A stretch of DNA of 64,000 nucleotides from Cylindrodendrum hubeiense (taxonomy: Eukaryota > Ascomycota > Sordariomycetes > Hypocreales > Nectriaceae): the NCBI GenBank assembly GCA_014621425.1, contig JAANBB010000128.1, positions 27,916 to 91,915 of the forward strand, given 5' to 3'. Positions 54,181 to 64,000 of the stretch are shown here, in pieces. Numbering within the stretch: position 1 is the first letter of the stretch; each line of letters opens with the position of its first letter. Under the pieces are notes generated by a model that worked only from the letters and a program-made list of their open reading frames with translations, did not search any database and was not told where the DNA came from. The position numbers were made by a program, and so were the translations under genes.

Positions 54181-56310
54181 GGTGACAACTTAAAATTCAA
54201 AATTCAAGAAGCTGATTGCATGGCACGCGAGCAATGACCAAATATTGAACAGAGTAAAGTGCGACGAAGTGGGGTTGGCAGTTCGCGCATGCGGTGCGGA
54301 ATAGAAGCACAGTGCCGCGTACGGGGGGGTATTATAGGGTGCGTTGGGGAGCGGCGTAGTGGCAGCGGCGAGAGGAGGGGCCCAGATCGAATGTGCAATG
54401 TGAATGCGACCAGGTAAGACGGCACAGGGCGGCACAGCGAGAGGGCGGGAGGGCGAGATAATAAAGAAGGAGAAAAGACGACGAGGAAAGAAGAATCTTA
54501 TGAATAATTTGTGGGCAGCCTGTCTTCAGTCTGTGTGTCGGGTGTGTCTGGTGGTCTTTCCATCGGTCGCCCCGTGGTGTACTGTGTGGACGATGGTCGC
54601 GTACCCTTGGCTGGTCGCCATGTATGGCGGTATTTCCTCATCCCTAGCCTGTTCTTGGCCTGGCAGGCAAGGCAGGGCAAGGCAATTGCGTTGACGGACC
54701 ATGATCGCTTAATGGTCCGTCCTGGAGCAATGGGTTCGGCAATCTCGTGCCGGGTGCGGACAGCGGAGCGGAGCGACGTCTCGAGGCCAAGCCAGGCCAT
54801 GCTAGGCCCTACAAGGTCTACCATCGGATGGTTCGAGGCGCCTGACCCGTTTGATGACCGAACTTGGACAAACGCACACACAGACAGGCGGATCATCCCG
54901 GCGGGCGCGCGCGCATCCAAGTTCGAGACCCATTCGCCTCGAGAAGACGACGAATTTGGGGTGGGAAAGAAGTCGGTGATTGGCTAGTCGCGCCCATGAG
55001 CCTTGACGCACCACCCAGCATTCATTCAACACCATCCGTCATTGTCCATGCTTTCTACACCTCCCATACTTCCAACGGCAGTGTCTGTGAAGATGCCAAA
55101 GCCAAAGTTGTCAAGTTCGAGAGCCTCGCAGTGTGTAGTCACGTCAGTGCCCACAGCGACATGCCACATGGTGCGCGAAACAAACAGAGCGAGAGACGCA
55201 TGTAGCCGAAAGGAGCCCTGCATCTAGTGTGGTCATGTGCTGGGAGAAATACCCCCAACCTACGGATGCCAAGCATCATCATCTGTAGTCGGCAGAGCCA
55301 AGCTAATTCGTGCACGGAACAAAGCCATGAACTACCAGTCTACTGTGTACGTACCACCCAGGTACGGAAATGCCTGCCATCTACGGACTATGACGCTCAA
55401 TAAATGCTGAAGCAAACCGAAATGACAACAGGGGTGACGACTCGGTCCCAACGTTGACTCCCAATCACGCAGGGCCCATGACACATGCTGCCCTGGCTGT
55501 TGGCTCAGAACAGGCATTACCCAAGAGAGGCGTTGCCCAAGACGCTCACCGAGAGGTAACCTAATACCAGCTACGAAATGGCCCATGCCACACAACCCAC
55601 TGCTTCTAGAATCCGGTCCCTGCATTGGAAATAAACGATTGAGTCAGTGCCCTTCTGAAAAGGGGAAGAGAGAACCCGTCAGGAGATCAGGAGATATGCA
55701 GATATGCGTCATACCCTAACTCCAACGATGCAGCATCATTCATTCCCACCGTGTGAGTAATACCGTAGTACAGATTACCATGGCAGATGTGCACACCCCG
55801 CGGACCATGGGAGTAACTCGGCTTTGCGTGTGGGCAAGACAGCGCTAGGCCATATAAGCCCATGATTGGACAGGACTCCATCAAAAGCTTAAGAAGAAAC
55901 CCCGAAAGAGACCCAAGACGGGGAAAAAAGGGTCCAAACCGAGAGGAAGAAAAAAAACACCACAATTTTTTTGGCCCCGCGCTTTTTGCCCCTCCTTCCC
56001 ACGTCAAGACAAATTTGAGGTAAGGGAAGGAAGCACACTGACTGGCATCTGCGTATGAGTCATCGCGCGCACCCAAGACTCCAAGGGCTCGATTTATATG
56101 CGAGCACACCTATCTACCTATATTGCCTAGGCGCCTCCCAACTCACTGTACTTTGCTAGGTACTTATACACAGACACACCAGTATAGAACGAATACCTTT
56201 ACTTTCTCTGAACATTGCATCCCGTTCCTGCCTCCCGCCCCTCTAGTCACGGGAAAAGGGTCGCACCAGGAAAACTCCATCGTCTCATGCGACTGCTCGC
56301 CTAGGTGACC
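54181..56310. promoter_or_regulatory. Divergent intergenic region SPX-RING / JJJ1, 2.1 kb
   Basis: No conserved gene recognised on either strand. Contains an AAAAAAC/TTTTTTT stretch (about 55948-55972). The right end includes the JJJ1 leader with a five-codon upstream ORF (56287-56304). Confidence 0.45.
56287..56304 (+). promoter_or_regulatory. Five-codon upstream ORF before JJJ1
   Basis: ATG CGA CTG CTC GCC TAG ends six bases before the JJJ1 start at 56311. Such a close, complete upstream ORF would permit only limited reinitiation. Presence in the mRNA is not known. Confidence 0.35.
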
Positions 56311-58042
56311 ATGGGTGCCCAACAATCCTCGGAGCAAAGTAACGCTCCGGGCGCTTCCAACGCCACGGTCGCCAAGACCTGCTATTACGATCTCCTCAGT
56401 GTCGACCGTCATGCAACCGACGATGAGTACCGCTCCCGCTTTCCTCCCGAGAGCCACGTCTCTAGCTATTAACACAGCTCAGGATCAAGAAGGCATATCG
56501 CCGCAAAGCCCTCGAGCTGCACCCCGACCGTAACATCGACAATGTCGAGATCGCAACCCGCCGCTTCGCCGAGGTCCAGTCCGCCTACGAAATTCTCTCT
56601 GATCCGCAAGAGAGGGCCTGGTATGACTCGCACCGCGATGCCATCCTCAGTGGCCAGGATGGCAACGATCCTGATGCCCAGCCCACCACCTTCCGCAATG
56701 TTCGCTTGACCTCAGCCGAGGAGATCATGAGCTTGATGCGCAGGTTCAATTCCGCCATTCCCTTCGACGACGAGCCCACCGGCTTCTTTGGCATCGCCAG
56801 GGAAACCTTTGAGCACCTGGCCCTCGAGGAGGAGGCTGCTGCCGAGCACGACAACATTGATATTCCAGAATACCCTTCCTTTGGTTCTTCGGACGATGAT
56901 TACGAGACGCTTGTCAAGCCATTCTACGCTGTCTGGGCCGGCTTCTCCACCAGCAAGTCCTTTTCCTGGAAGGACAAGTACCGCCTCTCCGAAGCCCCAG
57001 ACCGTCGCGTCCGCCGTTTGATGGAGAAGGAGAACAAGAAGATCCGCGACGATGCCATCCGCGAGTTCAACGACGCCGTCAACTTCCTCGTGGGCTTTGT
57101 ACGGAAGCGCGATCCGCGATATATACCGAATTCCCAGTCGGATGCCGAGCGCCAGACATCTTTGCGAAACGCTGCTGCTGCCCAAGCCGCCAGGTCCCGC
57201 GCCGCAAATCAGGAGCGGATGGCCTCATACCAGGTACCCGAGTGGGCGCAGTCTAAGTCAGACGGCAGTCTCGGAGACGACCACTTTTCCGGCTCAGAGG
57301 AAGAATCCGTAGTGGAAATCCTTGAGTGTGTGGTTTGCAACAAGACGTTCAAGAGCGAGCAACAGCTCGAGGCCCATCTGAGGAGCAAGAAGCATACCAA
57401 GGCAGTGCAGCAGCTACGCCGTCAAATGAAACGAGAAGGTACCGAGCTACAGCTTGATGAGGTCAAGCCCACGCCCTCTGCAGATACCGCCCCAGGTTCG
57501 TTGTCTGACGATGAGGGGAACAATGATGAGAGAAACGATGAGGATGAAGTCCCAGTCAAACCGAAGAGCCCTGTCCTAGTGAATGCTACTCCAGCAGAGC
57601 CGAGCTCGGCCGAGTCTGCTGAGGTTTCTGACGGCGACGATTACGCGCCCAGGAGCATCGTTGAGGAGAGGCTTACGTCCGGTGTGTCCAAGCCAGATGG
57701 AAATCCCATAGCAGAAAATCTTGATTCCGAGCTTTCTTCTGCAGCACAGAATCTAGCAGTCGATGAGACAGTACCGGTGAAGAAGATTGGAAAGGCCAGG
57801 GCGAAGAGGGAGAGGAAACTTGCCGTCGCAGCTGCTCAGTTTGAGCAAGATGACATCGTAAGTACCAACGACGCAGCTTCAGCTCCGGGTTTCATGATCT
57901 AACTGTCGGTACACAGCATCGATGCTCAGTGTGCGGGGAGACGTACTCCTCTAAGACTAAGTTGTTCACTCACATCCGCGAAAATGGTCACGCTGCGCCT
58001 GTCGTGGGACCAAGTGCTGGTGGCAGGAAGAAGAAGCGGTGA
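56311..58042 (+). CDS. JJJ1: Jjj1, J-protein for late 60S ribosome maturation
   Basis: A 538-aa cytosolic J-protein. In yeast Jjj1 works with Rei1 and Hsp70 Ssa to release and recycle the export factor Arx1 from pre-60S subunits. Exons 56311-56426, 56483-57857 and 57917-58042; introns 56 and 59 bp. The J domain (about residues 27-95, CYYDLLSVDRHATDDEIKKAY) has the HPD motif at 52-54. A helical region follows (VKPFYAVWAGFSTSKSFSW, the Jjj1/DNAJC21 signature). The first C2H2 zinc finger starts at Cys320 (CVVCNKTFKSEQQLEAHLRS), an acidic linker follows, and the second finger near 500 is in the last exon (CSVCGETYSSKTKLFTHI), with a basic C-terminus KKKR. Domain order is that of yeast Jjj1 and human DNAJC21. 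Confidence 0.95.
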
Positions 58043-58314
58043 ATACTGCGCTTTGAACAATGCCCCCTATTTCGGGCTCCGACATCGACGCCTCGTATTG
58101 GCTTGCCTTCCCGAGTCGACTGCCATGTCGATGTCGTAGCGTGGGTATCGGTTACGATGGCATCCACACGTTATGGTCCAGCCATCGCGGGGCGATTCCG
58201 GGAATTCGAACATTTGGAAATTGGTTTCAGATTAATTCTCGTCTATCCCAAGTGTAACTCCTGTCGCAGCTGCCGAAAGATGGGGAATAAAGCACAACCC
58301 AGACGCCCAACGAC
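58043..58314. other. Convergent intergenic region
   Basis: 272 bp between the JJJ1 and ATG4 stop codons. Presumed 3' untranslated regions only. Confidence 0.5.
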
Positions 58315-59873
58315 CTAAACATCATGAACAGTATCCGCGTCATCGTCACTTAAGGGCTCCACCTCGTCAATAGCACTCTCTCTACCTTCCGCCCGGCCTC
58401 CCAGTAGGGGGTTGCGATCAGCCACATGGATGATGGCTTTGCCTTGGACATGCTTCACGCAACGCCTCCAGTCTCGCCAGTCTTCTTCGGTCCGGATCAG
58501 AAACCCAATCAACATGCTGGGGTCCATCTCCCGAACATGAATGCGACGCAGCCGGGCCGTGTGACAGGTCGCGATTTCCTCGTCAGTGTACTGGCTGGGG
58601 TCCTCGTGGTAGGGCAGTGCTGTTCTTGTATGGTGAGGGTCCAGGTAGAAGAGAAAGGAACCCTGCGCGCCGATGAAGTAGTGTGAGGAGGATGGACGGC
58701 CGCTAGGTTGGTTGAAGTTAGCAATGCTCCTAACAGACGGGGGACTGAGCATACCCTGCGATTCCTACGGACTGATGCATCTGAAGGGATGCAATCAGTG
58801 CTTCCCAGTACACCGGCGTGATCTTGTCGATTCCTAAGCGCGTACCCACCAAGACCAGTGTGGGGTGGAATTCTTCACCCGTAGGCTTCGCAATCTTCAT
58901 AAACTCGTCTTCGTAAACGTCTGGGCCATCGCCCGTCGAGTAAACTCTTAGAGATGGTTCGTGGGAGTTGGCCAGAGCCCTGCGGGGTCACCAGTGTTAG
59001 CCAAGGCTGTATAGGGGAAGTATTTCATGGGGAAGCCGATCTTACTGGATACATCGGGCTGTTGCCGATGGACCAAACCACTCGCCCGGATGCTTGCCAC
59101 ACGCCTTGGCGCCGTGACGTACGAAACTATGGATCGAATAAGGTGCTCTTGGATCATCGGCGAAGGCGCTGATGAGCTGACGCTCTTCCTGTGGCGAAAT
59201 TCCGCAACGCCACTCTGCTTTGGTGTTAGAACGATGATGTGCCTGGGGAGGGGCCATAATGGTCCATACCTCTGCCTAGGTTGATCATGGCCATGGAATT
59301 TGCCAGTAGACTTTGTCCAGATCGGATCATGCAACCCCATCCGCTGTCGGATGAGAAGTCACCTTGGTCGCCAAGCTGGCTCTTCAGTCTCATGGAGAAT
59401 GACAGGGCGGATGTAGCCTGCGGGTTGGTTGACCTGGGAATGGGTTCGAACTCGGACCTATACGTCATCCAAAACTTGGACTCGAAGTCAGCCAGAAATG
59501 CCGGTGGCCAGCTCCCATCTGCTGCCGGATCATCGTATGCTAGCGATGAGGAGAAGCTGCTGGATATCGATTCGGGAGGGGTCTCGGGCGCGTTTGCGGG
59601 AGGGGGGGGCGGTGGAGGCGGAGGCTGGCTGGTATCTTTGAGGTCGGACTCGAGGCTGGACTCGAGGTTGGACTCAAGGCTGGGTGCAGACGGGGGCGTA
59701 TGGGCGCCATTGTCGGCGATCTTTGTGGGAGTGGCATCGCTCAGCTTATATTGTCGGCCGAGACACCAAACTGGCTGGTCTTGTGTGGTATCGTTGGTCG
59801 GTTCCGGGTCCCAGAACATCTGGACGATACGCCGATAGCGCCCGAGGTCGACGTTGGCCATGGCAGCTTCCAT
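58315..59873 (-). CDS. ATG4: Autophagy cysteine protease Atg4
   Basis: A 461-aa C54 peptidase that trims the C-terminus of Atg8 to expose glycine and later frees Atg8 from phosphatidylethanolamine. Exons on the minus strand: 59270-59873, 59046-59214, 58755-58979, 58315-58702; introns 55, 66 and 52 bp. The catalytic Cys181 lies in SDSGWGCMIRSGQSLLANS, and Asp354 and His356 in FYLDPHHTRT. Other family blocks are FADDPRAPYSIHSFV, KHPGEWFGPSATARCIQAL and GGRPSSSHYFIGAQG. The N-terminal 125 residues hold an insertion with ESNLESSLES repeats and nine consecutive prolines, longer and more repetitive than usual. The start at 59873 is kept, although an in-frame Met four codons on is equally possible. 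The C-terminus is acidic. Confidence 0.95.
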
Positions 59874-60846
59874 GACGACAGTGGTGAGGAGCGTGGACTA
59901 CGCGAGCATCGGTATGGGGGTGGCCCCGGGTGGTGAAGGGGTAAGCAGTTCCGTAGATGCCAGAAGACGAGAGGAGGGAGGATGGGCAGCTGCTGAGTGA
60001 CGGATCTTGGCCGTGGAGGAGACAGTCAGCTGGGCGGCGGCGGCGGCGGCTTGTGACTGTGACCCGGGCCGCTGGAGGTGGTGGCGCCCCGCGCGCTGCG
60101 CAGTGGGTGCGGTGTTCATACAGTGGGCGCATTGGGTCGGATCTGCGCGCGAACGCAGACGCTACCTGGGCACGTCACGTCAGAGCCTCCGAGGCAGCAG
60201 CGCGCCCCACGCGATGTTGACTGGTGTCGTTGTTCTTCACACTCTCAGCGTTTGAAGGTTTCTCTCTGGGCTATGCATATTAGGCTTATGCTATTATTTC
60301 AGCCCTTAGTATCGGTTGGTTTTTTTTTTTCTGTGTTCTATTACATAGGCTGCTGTTTTACGTTGAATGTTAGGGCATTTGATACCACTATAGCATTACA
60401 TCTACGTAGAAGCTCAGCAGATAGTTGGATCAGACAGTTGAATCAACCACCAAATGCTCCAAACATCTAACTAAATGACTATAATATGACCTGATGGAAT
60501 CAAGAACCAACCGCCACCCAAAGAACATCAAAGACCAGGGGTAGCTCGGTGTAAATGCAGTGAGAGTAAAAATGATGGCCTGTATAGGTGTGCTACCCTA
60601 CATCCAGCAAGGCATTATGAGTTCCTGCCTGACGGCCCCGCCCCACTACCAAGCCACAGCCCCACTGTGCGCCTGGCTTATCGATAGTCATCAATCCTAG
60701 CTCTTGGACAGTGCGTTTGTCGCGGGGTGACTCTTTTTCTCCTGCCCCTTGCCGACCAAGAAATCCATACAAGAACCGGATACTCGGAGCCCTGGCATTT
60801 TGAACGACGCTCCGCAAGATGTCGGCGATTTTTTCATTACCTTGAG
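59874..60846. promoter_or_regulatory. Divergent promoter region ATG4/SQS1
   Basis: About 1 kb between divergent start codons. The ATG4-side half is GC-rich with GGC trinucleotide runs (60035-60050). The middle (60280-60480) is clearly AT-rich with a T11 run near 60321. No gene seen. Confidence 0.45.
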
Positions 60847-62998
60847 ATGGCACGAAATAAAAAGGGGGCCTCCACCCCAAGAGGCGCCAATAGCGCCAAT
60901 AGCGCCAGAGGAGGCAGAGGAGGCCGAGGAGGAGGCCGAGGTGGTCGAGGAGGCCAAGCAGCTCCCCGTGGACGTGGGCGCCCTTCTCCTGGACCATCCC
61001 ACATGCCTTTCATCGGGGACTTTGGTAAACTACCCAGTCTCGGCCCGAGGGCGAGGATACACACCATGCGCTGACACACGACCCCTTCAGCTGGCTTCAC
61101 ACTCGCAGACGAAGCTCGGCAAACCTCTCAGCATGATCACTCCTCCTGGAGCGTCAGCTCAAATCTTCGGCAGCGGCCGGTCGCGTTCGTCAGTGCCGGC
61201 CCCAGTGAGCCGTTGAAACAACTGGATGATCTCCTCGAAGAGAGCAGCCGAAAACAGGCCGAAGAATCTAGTACAGAATCTCTACCTGATGACCCGTCTC
61301 CGCGCCGCGCCACGCCCGACCTGCCCAAGGTCGACGACGATAGCAGCGACGACGAAGAAGAAGAAGAAGAAGAAGAAAAAGAAGAAGAAGGAAGTGAAGA
61401 TGGAATTGACGATGAAGAAAAGCTGATTGGGCCCGATGAGCTAGAGGAGATCATACAGGACAAAGCTGTAGCCGAAGAGGAACTCTCGTTCTTCTTTGAC
61501 CTCAAAGGTGACCCACAGCAAGAGAGCTCGAAACGAAGTCCGGTGCACATCCCAGATCGGCCGTCGTCAAGGGACAGTAGTTCCAGCGACGAGGTGATAC
61601 TCTTCAAAGGTCGGGATGCGCAGAGGAAGGTGCAACCCACCATCAGCATGACACAGATGCGAACCGAGATCCAGGTCGTGGAGGATCAGATGGCCGCAGG
61701 CCCAAGCGATTCACTGCCGACTGGCAACAAGAAGGTGAAAAGGACTAAGCCCCGGCAACGTCGAAAAATACCATCGGCCTCCAACGACATCGATGACGAT
61801 ATTCTCGCCGACTACATTGCGAACATGCGAGAGAATGGAGATGCGGACGACATACTCGGTCTCGGGGCCGGCAACCGTCGTGAACTAGGGGGAACAGATT
61901 TCTACGTCTCTGACGACCTAAGTAGCGACGAGGACACAGACGACCTGAAAGCTCTTCATGACCGGGATGCTGATGCAACGGCGCGAGCGCGCAATGGAGA
62001 TTCCACCGTGGAAGGCGAAGATGGCGACTCGGAGAGTGAACTTGATAACGAAACACTGGCAAAGCTCATCGCCGGACAGGAGCTGGGTATAGACGAGGAT
62101 GTGCAACTCTTGGACTCGGCAAGCGACTCCAGCTCCTCGACTGGGAAGGAGGACACCAAGAATCGGATGGATTCTAACGACGACTTTGACCTCATGGATT
62201 GGGAACGGCCCAGCCTCAACCGCCGGAAAGGAAAGGCCGCCCGGGCTCAAATCAACTTCAACGTCTCCGACTCGGAGCTGGAGCAAACTCTCCAGGCCGC
62301 GTGGAAAGGCGACCGACTTAAGAAATCCGAGCGCAAGAAACAACGCGAGCAACTCCGCGCACTGGGCATGCTGGGCAAGAGAGCCAACCCCGAGGATCTC
62401 CGGGTTAAATATCCCGACGGTATGAACATGGAGCAAGTTGCCGACGAGTTCGAAGCCTTTTTGCTCGGATCCGATGAAGTGTCAGTTATCCCGCCGTTTT
62501 CAAAGGCACTCCTCGCGTGGAACTTGGCATATACTAATAATTTACCTTAGTCTCACGTTGCCTCCCATGGACAACAATGCCCGGAAAATGATCCACGACC
62601 TCGCAGGCAAATTCAAGATTAAATCCAAGTCAACTGGCAAAGGCGACCAACGTAGACCGACTCTCCACCGAACACTTAGGACTTTACCATACGTTGAAGC
62701 GACATTTAACCAGGCTGTCAACCGCATCAACAGACGATATTTCCCGCGTCTGGATATGAAGGGTAAGAGATCGCAGCGTGCACCTCCTCCTGTCCGTTCT
62801 GGCGACAAGGCTGCAACGTATCGAGATGGCGAGATCATCGGCGCTGCGGCGCCAGAGCTAGGTACCGAGAACCGCGGGCGAGCGATGCTTGAGAAGATGG
62901 GATGGAGCAGCGGAACAGCGTTGGGAACAGCAGACAACCAAGGAATCCTGCAACCGGTTACGCAGGCGATGAAGCGCAGCAAGGCGGGTCTTGGTTAA
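60847..62998 (+). CDS. SQS1: Sqs1-like G-patch/R3H protein
   Basis: A 671-aa protein from exons 60847-61024, 61091-62480 and 62551-62998 (introns 66 and 70 bp; the second has a TACTAAT branch site). Yeast Sqs1/Pfa1 uses its G-patch to activate the DEAH helicase Prp43 in 20S pre-rRNA cleavage and splicing. The N-terminus is an RGG box (repeated RGGRGG), then HMPFIGDFAGFTLADEAR, a conserved start in fungal homologues. A long acidic region has a poly-Glu run encoded by GAA/GAG repeats (about 61350-61395). An R3H-like segment (LPYVEATFNQAVNRINRRYF) lies near residues 565-590, and the G-patch covers about 629-671 (RGRAMLEKMGWSSGTALG). All expected domains are in order. Confidence 0.9.
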
Positions 62999-63355
62999 TC
63001 TAGACGCGTTGAATAAGGCGACAGTACCCTACCTAAAAATGAGTCGAGAATTAGATTTCACGACACGGGACGCAGAAGAAGCTGGGTATGGACCGAGATA
63101 AAATATTCAGGAAGCACGGAGGGACTTGATGTTGAGGAATTCATTGTTATCGAGACCCTATTCTCGATATTTATTGTACAACCGCGAACCCCGTTGCCCG
63201 TGTGAGAAGACATTGCCCCCAATAAAAACAAAACCATCCGTAACGCATTAAGAGGTTCCCAAGACAGGGCTCAGTCCCTGTGAAACCTCAAAGTCATGAC
63301 ACCCTGATGCCACGCGAAAATCAAATGCCCGAAACAAAAAGCCCTGTCAAACCAC
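62999..63355. other. Convergent intergenic region SQS1/H2B
   Basis: 357 bp between stop codons; presumed 3' untranslated regions. No histone-type stem-loop was recognised downstream of H2B, as expected for fungi with polyadenylated histone mRNAs. Confidence 0.5.
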
Positions 63356-63908
<553 letters not shown>

Positions 63909-64000
63909 TTCGAAAGATTGAGACGGAAAGTCGGGTTGGTTGGTTGGTTTAGTTGAGTAGATGAGGCACGAGGGCTGAGCGTGAGTGTTGAGAGTGTGAG
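63909..64000. promoter_or_regulatory. Start of the H2B promoter
   Basis: The 92 bases left of the window edge are the H2B leader and proximal promoter. TTGGTTGG repeats at 63934-63948 and a CACTC-rich tract are visible. The divergent partner is outside the window. Confidence 0.4.

Overview
The window comes from the nuclear genome of a filamentous ascomycete, most likely a Sordariomycete and probably of the order Hypocreales. The evidence is 46 short spliceosomal introns, mostly 48-105 bp, with GT...AG ends and often CTAAC/CTGAC-like branch sites. The gene families (cytochrome-b5 sphingolipid desaturase, SPX-RING protein, HAUS1-like protein, CHRD secreted protein, Sqs1) and the TACCTACC/TAGGTA motifs scattered between genes fit the same group; the order-level call is inference. 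Twenty-one protein-coding genes are well supported. There is also one short gene of lower confidence (59 aa) and one 5'-truncated RRM gene piece. No rRNA, tRNA, CRISPR array, transposon or secondary-metabolite cluster was recognised.

Layout. 0-6.6 kb: three minisatellites, an RRM remnant without a start codon, a gene-poor stretch, a secreted CHRD-domain protein, and SRP14. 6.6-16.1 kb: the nucleolar MIF4G/MA3 protein Nom1/Sgd1, mitochondrial dihydrolipoyl dehydrogenase, and a sphingolipid delta-8 desaturase. 16.8-28.0 kb: a small 59-aa protein, VAC14, a HAUS1-like coiled-coil protein, an ER TPR/J-protein of the DNAJC3 type, and the mitoferrin Mrs3/4. 28.0-31.4 kb is gene-free. 31.4-43.3 kb: ATG9 and COG6 as a divergent pair, a Sap1/Yta6-like AAA ATPase, and mitochondrial uS17 divergent from EMG1/NEP1. 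43.3-47.0 kb is gene-free and simple-sequence rich. 47.0-64.0 kb: a VOC-domain protein with a membrane segment and prion-like repeats, cystathionine gamma-synthase, an SPX-RING ubiquitin ligase, JJJ1, ATG4, the G-patch protein SQS1, and histone H2B.

The genes are housekeeping genes, not an operon or cluster. Recurring themes are ribosome biogenesis (Nom1, Emg1, Jjj1, Sqs1), autophagy and membrane traffic (Atg9, Atg4, Cog6, Vac14), mitochondria (Lpd1, mitoferrin, uS17m) and ER targeting and quality control (SRP14, DNAJC3-like). I found no convincing undescribed multi-gene system. The observations most worth checking are: a one-base deletion that breaks the otherwise highly conserved EMG1 frame; the start-less RRM piece beside three minisatellites; the VOC/membrane/prion-like fusion protein; and upstream ORFs that overlap the ATG9 and cystathionine gamma-synthase start codons.

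Gene models were spliced by eye so that each total coding length is a multiple of three (EMG1 is the exception). They have not been tested against transcripts.
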